Source: Prochilodus magdalenae (lineage: Eukaryota > Chordata > Actinopteri > Characiformes > Prochilodontidae). Taken from it: DNA of 64,000 nucleotides. The position numbers were made by a program, and so were the translations under genes. Shown here one piece after another: positions 51,601-63,500 of this stretch (positions are counted from its first letter, which is position 1; each line of letters begins with the position of its first letter). The notes under the pieces were generated by a model. The model did no database searches and had not been told where the DNA came from. It saw only the letters and a list, made by a program, of their open reading frames with translations. The stretch spans positions 898,501 to 962,500 of the forward strand of contig JAMWET010007157.1 in the NCBI GenBank assembly GCA_024036415.1. The letters are read 5' to 3'.

Positions 51601-54600
51601 ATGTGTCTGACACCTCCACAGTACAGGTCTGACACCTTATGCTCTACAAGTCCACAAACAACAGCAGCACCATGTATATATGTGTTAGTGTATGTACACG
51701 CTGCTGTAAGCCCCGAGTGTACGCGCGTAACAGGATGTGCTAACCTGCTGGGGTGTCCCAATGTGTGAATGAAGGTGTGTGCTTTTTGATTGCTTAAAAC
51801 TTCCTGACTATGATGCATTGTTTTAGATGATTTCCTCACCCCTCTGACTGACCACATACATATACATCTAGCATACACAGTTCGGACTAGAAGCGTCACA
51901 GCTCATTTCTGCTAGCGTCACAGTTTATGGTAGTATGTTATAGATTCACACAGACCTGGTTAAGCTGCTTGCACCTTTAAACAATGGAATGTGTGGTGCA
52001 GGTGCAAATGTTTATAGCCCATAGCTCAGTGGCAAGCACAGTGGGGTTTGGCTGAGTCTTACCACAGCCAATAGGAGGGCAGAAGACATGTCGTAGCTCT
52101 CCTACTCAAAAGGCTAGTCGCATGTGTGAGTGTAGTAGAGTGTATGAAGCTACATGTAAGTACGAGTGGTGTAAAAACAGCTTGCTGCATTCATAACCTG
52201 AGAGTACAGACCATAATGAGTCCAGTGTGAAAGCAACTTTAGACATTCAGTTGGTGACGTGTCTATGACGTCTAGAAGGGCAAAAATAATGTACATCAAA
52301 ATGTGACCGGCTGATTCCACTGTCTGTTCCTGATTATGTTAGATTAGATTATGTTAGTGTGTTGTAGCTTTTTGTGCATGGAAACATTCTGCAAAGTTAG
52401 AAAGCACAATACACATGCCAGAGGGAAAAACTCCTTCCTATAGAAACCATTTTTCAGCTGCCTGAAACACCTTGTCGGAATTTCAGCCCTTTTCTCTGTT
52501 ACATGGTGATGTTATCTCGTCACATTCCCTGCTTAGGGGCAGGCTTGGCACGCACTCACACAGAGAATATCAACTACTGCAGACCAGGAGGAGTTTGTTA
52601 AGTTCTGTAGCCTTCCTGAGATGACTCTGCTTTGTGATGGGGAAATTTCAAAAGCTGCTGTGTGCAGTGTAGAACTGTGTGCAGTTCTATGGTGTTCACA
52701 GCACTTACTAATGAAGGACAGTTCAGTGCATTTGTTTTTGTGAACAGGAGGTTCAGGATCAGGCCTTCAAGTCTGTATTATTTCTTGTGGACTGGTTATA
52801 TTTATAAAAACCTAGTTACCTAGGTAGCTACTATGAGTGTGGAGCTGTTAATTAAACCCAGTGTGAAGTTCTTGGTTTACAAGCTAATTTGCTGATAAAT
52901 ATATTTATGGAGGTTTCCCTGGAGGGTTCCTGCTGCACAGCCACTCCCAAAATGTTGTGGAAACATGGCAATGGGTTTTTGTCAGTCACTTGATGTCAAA
53001 CAATGTTTACCTTTAACAATACGACGCAAAAAAAATTGCCCAGAGTAAATGCGGTCCAAGAATTCCATCTTCAGTCATAAACTTTGGATAATTTTCACAT
53101 CCCAGCACTAGTTTGCTTTAGAAGTCATTTATAGATAAGAGATCAACATTCCGATTTGTGCAGTGCTCTTCATTCTAGCTGGTAAATGTGGATCAGACTT
53201 TCAGGATGAACTCTGACTCAAACTGATATGCAATTGAAAAATAAGCCACAATGGTGTGAACAGCTGCACAGGAGACAAGCATCTCTCTGCAGACTGCAAG
53301 GAGGGGTGGAACGTATATGGGTGGAACCACTCAGACCATTCAGAACAGGGTGGGTGAGCTAACCAAACAGAGCACGCTGGACTTATTGGTAAGCATGGCT
53401 TAAAGACACAGGAGCTCTAACAGAGTGTTTCAGACAGGGTGAATGTAGATGCCCAGTATGAGAAACTTCATCATCATGCACAATGCATGGAATCTATTCT
53501 AGTAAAACAAAGTCGAAGACAATGATCAACACTGCAAGTGAAGATAATAAGTCCCAATTTTATTTCACATGTTGTCTTTAGCCCCTAAAGTCCCAACCAG
53601 TGGGAGACTTTGCCGGGCTGTGTCTGCCTATAAACCATACAGGAAAAAAATAAAAATAAACAACTGAACACTTAAGCCTAAAACAAAAACTTCAAAAAGA
53701 AGAATGTAATAAGAGTAGTTATTGAATCAGCTGTATAACTGAAATACCACCTGATCTTATTCAATAAAACACATAAAGAGTTACAATTACAGACTTTATT
53801 ATTTCAGTGTGTTTTCCTTCTCCTGTTAAGTCACTGTCTTGGAGACAGTTAGATGCTAGATAACAAAATACCCCAATGTTATATGCCTGACTGTGGATTT
53901 TTTTTACACTTGCTAAATTTTTTGCTAAAGAAGTTATAATAAAATAAATGAACAATTAAAAGACGCCTGACTATAAAAACACAGGGTTTTATTTTTAGAA
54001 CTGCAGATTTTCACGCAGCTGGAACATTCACAAATACTCTCTCCTGCCAAAGTTTGCCAGGGGCAGGTCTGTCTGTCTTGCTTTTGACAAATCCACACCG
54101 CCAGCTGACAGGGACTCTTGACATAATAACAGGGTACTTAACATGATCACTCATAGTGTTTTCCTGTATTTGTGGAATGTTTCTACCAAAAGACTATAAC
54201 AGTTTGCAGTACGACAGACTGCGATAACAAGCTACCAGGACACTGAAATGAACTGTGAAGCTTCTGCTGCTTAGAATACCAATAAAGATCTCTCACTTTA
54301 AAGCAGACTTTCATTTTATAGCAGATTCGTGGGTTTTCAGACACCATTTCAATAAGTTGCCCAAACGGAATTTAGTGGCGGATTTAGTCCTTGAAACGTT
54401 TATTAAACGTTTGTCACCATTAGATGCTTGGAAATATGGGGAGTTTATAGAGGAGATTAATGCAGCTCGTCAAATCAGTGATAGGAAATTGGTGGAAGGA
54501 GAGCATGGAAGAGTGAAATGAGGAAATGAGGAGCCAGAGAAAGTCAGTGAGACAGAAAAAGCATATCATTAGTACATAGCAGACAGAATCTTGCAGTTCT

Positions 54601-57600
54601 CTGACCTCAAACACATTTTACTAAAAGAGCAAAATTCATAATCACAAAAGCACAGTGGTTACTCTCCGTCTCTGCACAAGTCAACATCCTATAAAGCCAT
54701 GCAGTGACATGACAAGTGCTGCAGCCAGTAATACAAATACCCTGCTCACACAAAAGGCAACCTCTATCTTCCACTCTTGGTGACACATGTCAACAACTTG
54801 GATTGATCTTGTATAGCCTGGTGACAAATGTCAGAGCTTCAGGATCCTCCCTGTCCTCTATAGGCAGTGGATCATACCCTGTCCTGCCTGCCCTGCTCAG
54901 ATTCTTCTGGAATACATCACCACACTTAGTCATACGATGAGTAAATAGTTTTGGCTACTACTGGGTGGGTTCCCCAGATTAGCAAAGTAGCTGCAACATG
55001 CACCGAGAGAATGTTACTAAAAGCCATAAATGTGTATAGCAGGGCAGTTTGTGCGCATTTTATTCAGAGCATTGCAAACTGTACCAACCATTGTTAGAGT
55101 GCTGCAACGACCACAATCTTTGGTCCTTCACACTATGGTGGAGATCATCCAACACAGGTTCTGACCAACCTTTACATGCACTGCAATGCGACAAGGTGCC
55201 CAAGGCAGGAAAGCCTTGCTGGTTCAGAGGCAAACTCAGACACCAAGCTTTCTGTCAGACCTTAAACTACAAAGCACAAAGCTTACCAACAAAATTGGTT
55301 TAAAATTTTTTTTTATATTTTACCATGTTTTTAACATTTTAACCCTACTACAGAACACTAACATAACCATGCTAGAGGTAGATGTTGTATGCTGTCGTAT
55401 GTTGTTAACGAAATAGGTGTTGTTTACTAATGCTAAATGGCAGCTAATGCCATGTGCTAGTTTTTGCTGTGTACGCTAGTTAGCAGTCATGAACATCAAA
55501 CATTATAATGTCTGACATTACTCTTACCTGCAATGGTCACATAACACCATAATACCACTGGACAAAAGCTGTCACAATAACAGAGTTCATAGAGTTCTTC
55601 TTAGCCACCATGCTATTTCAGTGCTATCATTTAGCACCACAAAGCTTTCTCAGCTTTTATTCTTTTTAAAATGCTTTAAAGGGACTATCCTGGCCCCCTG
55701 GTTCAGATGTTCTATCCTAGTTCTATCAATTCGCTTTACTGCTAAAGGGCTCTGACTTTAGGGTTCCCCAATACAGTGGTTCTAAAACGGTCCACATTTT
55801 GCTGTATCCCTACGTGCTGCATGTCAGCTTGAAATAAAAATCTGGACTGTCCAGGGGCCCCTGAGGGCCAGTTTGAGAACATTGTTGAGAGCAACTTAAG
55901 GGAATTAAACTCTGTCAGTTTCTGCCACTAAAGCATGCAATGCTTTTCAGAGCAGTTCTCATGTAGATTGCTTGGCTCTTTTTTCTGTTCACTTGGCACA
56001 GAGACAACCACCATGGTCAATACCCCTATGCTTTTCTTTGTTGAGTTAAGTTTGCATGCACTGATGCACATCTGACATCTGAGCTAATTTAAGGTTGTAA
56101 CCACCATGTTTTATAAGTGGTTCAGAGATGGTTTTCCAGACCAGTGTTCCCACTATTGCTGTTCTTGTTGAGGTGCTCACCATAACATTTCCTACACAGA
56201 AAGAACCTTCTTTCCTGGCCGCGAGGTTAAGTATCACCTCAGTACTCTGATTACCTTGATTAACGACTGTGGCTGTTGGGCCAGTGCTGTGGTTGATGGA
56301 CTGTGAGTCAGCAAGAAGTCTGTCAAGGGATCTGCCCTTTGAGTTAGTCTGTTTGTGCGGTCCACCTTTGGAGCCACTTACACAAGCAGGACTTGAGTGG
56401 ATCTCATTGAAGAGTGCCAACGGGTGATTACGTCTGCTAAATAAGTGCATGCTGTGTCCCTGAGCCTGCTATGCTTGCAGTAGAGTGCAGATGACTCTAA
56501 AATCACACTATGGCCGTATCCTCTTAATTCCCAAACCAGTGTAAGGAACAGACCTAATTCACTAGGAAACAGGATGCTTGGGATGCTTTGTTGGGCCTAA
56601 ATCCAGGTTTGAGGTATCACCTGGGCTTGACCACTATTACATAGGTCAAGTAATTATTTACTTAACCTTTTGCAAAGCATTATGGATAGTTCAGGTAATT
56701 CCTATAGCCTACACAAGAAGTGGCTTTTTCCAAACACCTAAATAAGCATACAAAGCCTTTGGGGGGAAAAAAAAGGTTGCACCCAGAAGGAATCAACCAA
56801 CAGGAACGAAACTTGGTGGGTAGGTCTGACATCATGAGACATGCAAATGATTTGCACATGTGCCTTATTGCTGTACCTGTGCGCGCCATACAGGTCGTGC
56901 ACAATGTTGGCACCAGTGGATAAATGAAGTCACGAACCAGCAACATGAAGGAAAAAAAAAAGAAATTATAGGATAAATTGATCATCCAGAATTTTCTTGA
57001 ACCCGCTGACCTGTCCACATGAAGCTACCCGTGATCATAACACTGCCTCCAGAGGCTTGGACTGTGGGCGCTATGCATTTTGCGTTTTCTTATATCCACA
57101 CAGTTGTTTCGACAGCACCAAGCCTTTAAGTGATCTCTGATCACAGTCATTCCAGATCCTTTCTGAGCACATTTTTTCTGCAAAATTGAGAGACCCTCAT
57201 CATCCTTGCCAGTATTAATATTGCGCTGTACATTTCCAGTAGCCATTCCAGTCAGGTCAGCTTCTCCTTAGTTGTTGTTGTCTTTGCAGGACAATAATTT
57301 GACTCATCTGAAATGCAATAATATCTTTTCCATGACCACCAGATACATCTTCCCACATGAGAAGCTACTCACCGAGAGTTTAAAAGAATTGTTGTAGTTG
57401 AAAAATATCAATCGCAGTAGTGATTATGCAATCAAAGCAACTATTTGCTTATTTAAATTGGTGACATTTTTGGTCCAAATGTTGCATTCTATTCTATTCT
57501 ATTATATTGTATTGCATTGTAAATGTTCATAGTTTTGTTTCAGATGGTAATTTACAGGTGTAGAGATGAAGTTTGCAAGGCTTCTGTACTCACTCATGCT

Positions 57601-59959
57601 GCTATGTTTCACTTTATAAATCACCTGTGTTCTGTACTTTTTCTACGCATGTTCTTTTTTGTGTGTGTGCGTGTTATTGCGAGGGTGTGTGGGTGGAAAT
57701 CTTACGACATGTGACAGCTGGTGGGCCGATGCCATCGGGGAGGGAGCGAGCAGAACAGGAAGCTGCTGTTGCCATGGCGACCCCACCGTGTGGCTCATGG
57801 TCGGGTAGCGTGAAGTGGCAGCCAGCTGAGAGAGAGAGAGCTGTGCAGCAGAGGGAAAGAGAAAGAGAAACAAAAATTAATACATATTTATTCCACAAAC
57901 AACAGGCGCAAGCATCTGACAGCATGGCAAGCCTCCGCAGTTGGCAGCAACACAATGCCAACATCCAGCGAGCACAAAGCACGGATGAAATTAGAAACCT
58001 GTTTTTTGTCAATGTGATATATCCAGCACTGGGTGCCACTACTCACTCTCTCTTTCTCGCGTTCTCACATACATATATAGCTTTATGTCTCAGACAGCTC
58101 TGATTCTAATCCTGCTTTCACCTTCACTCATTTATTCTTATCCAGCTCTCCTTTATAGTAAATTTCTATCAAAAGAAAAATAGCGTTTATAAACAGTCGC
58201 AAAGCTCTGTGCACTGATAAAGTCATCAGTTTCAGCATCTTAACGGGGACATTTATATAATGAATAATGCAAGGGAACGGAAACTGCAGCGGCGGAGTCA
58301 CTCCGTTTCTCAGTGCTCATTGCAGTAGCTGCTTCAGTGTGGCCACGCTACGGCAGACCTCAGAGGTTTCCCATCAGTGAAAGAACATTTCAACATTGCA
58401 CTTATTTGAGAAACAGAAGTCTAGTAATTAAAAGGTGAAATGGAAATGAAATGGATGTGATGGCAAAAAGGATGTATTTGAGCTCCCGTGGGTACTTTTT
58501 ATTTTATTTATTTATTTATTTTTTTAATCGGTAAAGGTTACAGTGTAGTAACGAAGCTTGTCTGGCTTTACGGGTTTGAGACCACGGCTGACATGAGCAG
58601 AACAGTTTTTAAACTGTGGCTGTCTGATGGTTTGGGGTCAATTCCAATTGTTAATGTCCTTCAGTTGTGAAGTTAAAGTCACAAACTAGCCTCCATTACT
58701 TCAATTCCCAGTTGAAGGACACATCAAGCTCTCAAGTTCTTAATTTGGTAGGAGATACGCCTTAAAACGAACCTTACAAGACAATTTAAGAAAGGTAAAG
58801 TTTAGGGAAAATAAGTGAAAAGGGGGTTCAAAAAATCATTACAAGAAAACAGGCCCCTAACAACCATGCCTGACCTGGTAGACCCACCAAAAACATAAAA
58901 AGCACTTGAGGTTTTTATCTTTAGGAGAGAGACCATCAAGCTCCGCTCCTGCTCCAGATCTGAAAACATCCATAGGTGTTTCTGTCTATCCTTGCACTAA
59001 ACAATTTAACACTATGGGTCTGAAAGGATGTGTATCTGCCAAGAAGCTCATCGCTTAGAAAAGGAGACAGACCTTATTCTTAGCTGAGCTTCTTAAACAG
59101 CAAACTGGCTTATCATCATGTATGACTCCATTACTCTTTTAATTTAAAGTTCCTATCTGGTAGCCTACAAGTATTAAGAGATTAAAAACATTTACAAATA
59201 TTAGATTTTAATTACATATAATTAGATATATTTAGACATCTCATAATAAAGTATTTTCCTGCAATTATGAAATATATAATATCTCATAATAATGACATGC
59301 TGAAAGTTTTATTTTTTTATTCTGCTTGTCAGCAATCCCTACTGCAGTCTCAAATAAAGCTACAAGAGCACTTATCACTGGATTTCATAATCTGCCCTTT
59401 TGCTGCTTCAGTGTTGATAGATGAAAAAGTCCCACGACTTCTTGACCATGTCCATATATGGGCTGCTGCAAACATTAAACATGGATTGACAATAAACATT
59501 ACAAATGAATGGGAGAGGAGTCAAAGAAGGAGCATGGAGAGAGTATATCATAAAACCAAAAGCTCAACATATGACCACCAAAAACAGATGAAAAGAGGCT
59601 GGCATTAAAAGAGAAGAAAAATATAAAATGAAAGAAAAAAACAGAAGAAATAAACAGTGAAGGAGAAAATATTCTAAAAAAGAAAAAGCGCTGAAAGTGA
59701 GTGCTAAATCTGAGAGAGAAACATAGAGACAGCGCAAGAGAGTATGAGAGACCGCTGACATCTGAATTGTTGAAAGGCTGCCAACACAAAAGCACAAGGT
59801 CAGAATAAAAAGTATGGCTGTCAATATTCACATAGTCTGCCTCTGTTTGACATGCACTCACTATTCTGAATGCCTAAAAACATGAAATCAATATTGCAGC
59901 TATGCCATCACCTGAATAACAGCTTGGAGGGAGAGGGTTGGGGTGTTATACACAGAGGA

Positions 59960-59995
<36 letters not shown>

Positions 59996-60524
59996 AATTG
60001 GAAAAATGGGAGAGAGGTTTAAACAGCGTAAGCTATAAATAGAGGATGATTCAATGTATCACAAATAAACAGTCTGCAGTGAAATTCGGGCCGTGCAGAG
60101 CGTTGCTGGAGGACACCATTACCAGCCCCACATGCTAAAACACAACAAGCAGGACTCGCAGTGAAAATCCAGAGCCTGTCCCATGTCATCACTCTGAAAT
60201 GATAATGAGCGAGCATAAGAGCTTGTTATCAGGCAGACTTCACACTGAAGAGGGGAGGGGGAGTCTCACCATCTCCATTCTGGGATGCAGAGAGCTACCA
60301 GAGGAATGTGTAGACACCTGCGTGTCTATAAGACATTGGGCAAGAGAGACTGCTAGGATGGGAGTGAGAGAGAGAGAAAGAAAGACAGAGAGAGAGGAAG
60401 AGAGAGATAGAGAAAGAAAGAGAGAAAAGCAAGCATCAAACAGAATGCTATGACGTGGCCCTGTCAGCCTCCCTTAACACCCCCCAGACACTGAGACAGA
60501 AGCGCTGCTAAATTCCTGCTGCAG

Positions 60525-60555
<31 letters not shown>

Positions 60556-63500
60556 GTCAGAGCTGTGAAATAACAGCAAAGTTAACCATATGGCCAAGAA
60601 TAAAGTCTCCCTATATTAGATCCTTGCCAGAATCAATGTGGCCTATATCAGTCTGTGCTAGGGTGGCCAGTGAAAGTAAGGGCACCATGGCTCTTTTAAG
60701 CGTTTGCAGGCGTCTGTTTTCTTCTGCTCTTTTTGCCAGCATAAGGCAAGCTTTATCTGCAGAGAGGGTGGGCCTGCTCCATTTGGACCGAACACACTCC
60801 CTGCTTCCAGCTAATTAAATGAGCTGCTCGTTCTACCACAGGCACGCTCTCACTGAAAAAGCCATGAGTTTAGCATGGCACAAGCACAGACAGAGACATG
60901 ATGAGCTTTGAGCACAGACAGAAGCACAGGGAGTTTAGAATGGCACAAGCAGAGACGGAAGAAGTGTGTTTAGCATATAAAGAAAAAGACTTAAGCAACC
61001 ATGAAAGAACAGTTCAGTTCCAGCCAGTGTTCCTCTTATTCCAAATGTAGTCCACAAGCCAAGACGTCTTTGGTGTTTACTTCCTCAGTTTTGTTCTGAA
61101 ATTTCAAATTTGAACTGAAGTTTACTTGTTAATGTGAAATGGAAGCTTATACCTCACCAATTAGCACTGCACACTAATCAATCACCATGCCCTTTCCTCA
61201 AACCACAATGGGTAATCTTGAAAGATCTTTCTTTCTTTTTCTGGTCAGTGAAGATTTTTTTTAAAACAAGCCTCCTGGATCAGTGGTACGTCTGGAACAG
61301 GAGAGGCTCAAAGTGTCTGACTGATAAAGACTGTCTGTGTGTCTGTGGGTGTGGTGATTAAATACCATCAGTTATTCAACATAAGATGATACAGACACTC
61401 AACACACAGACAGCAAAACCATCTAGAATGGCCACCAGCGCAACAGATGGATATATCTGCTCTTTTCATGTTTTCTTCAGTTGGCATGGAGAGGGCCTAG
61501 AAAAGCTATTTGTCCTTCATCTCCCAAGACTCATCAGCTGGCAAATGTGTAAAGGGGACAGGTTGTGAAGGGGGAGGTCTATAAAAGTTGCTAATACATG
61601 TGAGGTGAAAACCAATGGCATCTGGGATGGTACTGGCCTCCTAAACAGCCCTGTAGAATGGTACATATAAAAGACCAAGGGTATGGTAAGTATAGTATTG
61701 AACAGTGATACGCACCATGGAGGACATTAATAAGTACAGTGAATACAGAAGAGAACAGCGATGCATATATTAAGTATAGTTTAAAAATAGTAATGACTAT
61801 ACTGAAGAGCACAGTCAGTGCAGTGGAGAAGAGTAACAAATTAGTGATTATAGCAGAGGATACACGGGAATGTAAGAGAATCTGGCTATGTATCTGCAAT
61901 CAGCAGAGTCCTGTGACCATAATGTATCTAACTTGGGATTGATCGGTTATGTGTCAGGATTGGCTAATCCTTATTTAGCTATCTCTTGGTCACGGGACAC
62001 TGTAGTTCCTCGTTCAAACTTGGAAACACAAACTTTTTGTCTTTTATCTATGACACAAATATCAAAAAGGAACCCCATGTTGGAATTTCATTGCATGTGC
62101 TGATAGAAAACTCTATCAGTTCAAAGTCTGACTTAAAGTTACCTGTAAAACCTGTAAAATTAATGTTCCTATGGGGGAAACCAAATAAAGGCTTCTAACA
62201 CCTTTAACCTGATATAAAATAGAAAGAACATCACTCACTCCAGCACAGAGGGGTTTAGAAGACAGAAGACCAGTGATGGTGCATTCAGATATTTAAAGGA
62301 GATGGACAATAGCAAATTGATTATTGTTTTTTTTTAAGGAAAATTCTGCCATCATAAGCATTTACATTTGCTTCAGGTGTAGAACTAGTTTATTAATGTT
62401 AGTGCAGCGTTTTCACTGTAAACCTGTTAGTGCAGCATAACAGTTCACTCCTGAAATTAATTATGGCATAGTATAGTATAGTATAGTATGGTATAGTATA
62501 GTATAGTAGAGCATAGTTGTGAATTTAGTGGAGAGCAGTGAAAAATATAGTGGAGACTGATGATAAATACAACAAATAAAAAGGAGAAAAGGGATAAGTA
62601 TGGTCCAGAATAGAGATGAGTCTAGTGTAGAATAGTGATGAGTACAGTGTGGAATAATGATGTGTAAAGCTGGGAATGGTGATGAGTACAGTGCAGTAAA
62701 GTGATGAGAATAGTGTAACATATGCCAGAATTCTGAAGAGGAGAAACTAGTGATAAATACACAACAGAAAAGTGATGAGCATATGCAGAATAGTGATGAG
62801 TATATGGGGAGTAGTGATGAGCACAGTGGGGAATAACGATGAAGACTGTCGGGATTAGTGATGAGTATAGTGGGGAATAGCGATGAGTACAATGTTGAAC
62901 CGTGTAGAGTATAGTGGTGAATAGTGATGAGTACAGTGGGAAACAGTGATGAGTATAGTGGGGATTAGTGATACGTATAGTGGGGCATAGCAATAAATGT
63001 GGTGGGGAACAGTGTTAAGTATATCAGAGAATGGTGCTGAGCATAGTGGGGAATAGTGATGAAGATAGTTGTGCATACTGATTTATATGGAGCACTGTAA
63101 TGAGAATACTGAGCATAAGAGACAATACAGAGAGGAGATGACAGACAAATTGATCACTGAGTGACTGAGGTACTGATTGATTGACTGTTCAAGTGTTTTG
63201 TAAGTTTACAGCACAGCAGCCTCTAAGGCAGAGAACAGCAGCTGTCTTCATCTCTGCTGCATCTGTTGATCTGCTGTGTCTTGTGGAAGCAGAATGTGCC
63301 ACAGCTCCTGGAAGCCATCCCAGGCTTTTATGGTGCAACGCTACTGTAACCAACAGCAACCACACTGCAGCCACACTCTTAAAATGTCACACTCCACAGA
63401 TCAGGCCTATGTGTTCATTTCTGCTGCAGGCACGCAGGCAAAGACTACAGCACAGCAGCTGACTGATCACTGCATGAACCACAGACACTACAGACGTGAA

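Larger units (their letters stand above)
50894..57705 (-). other. NPHP4 intron 2 (6.8 kb)
   Basis: Contains an AT palindrome near 51.1 kb, one copy of dispersed repeat B (52.37-52.62 kb) and one of dispersed repeat A (56.78-56.95 kb). A short repeat-like segment at 55.77-55.88 kb resembles 41.15-41.29 kb. A 134-codon minus-strand open frame at 56046-56450 matches nothing I recognise. The rest is AT-rich with no identifiable gene. Confidence 0.75.

Noticed and set aside
54255..54521. 88-codon plus-strand open frame
   Set aside because: No recognised homology or gene context; within the length expected by chance in this much sequence.
56046..56450. 134-codon minus-strand open frame with normal amino-acid composition
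   Set aside because: Not recognised as any family, lies inside an NPHP4 intron, and the exon 2 to exon 3 phase needs no extra exon. A protein search would settle it.
62461..63076. Minus-strand frames with Tyr-Ser-Pro-His-His repeats resembling a low-complexity protein
   Set aside because: Produced by the 22-bp array; three frames are open over the same DNA.
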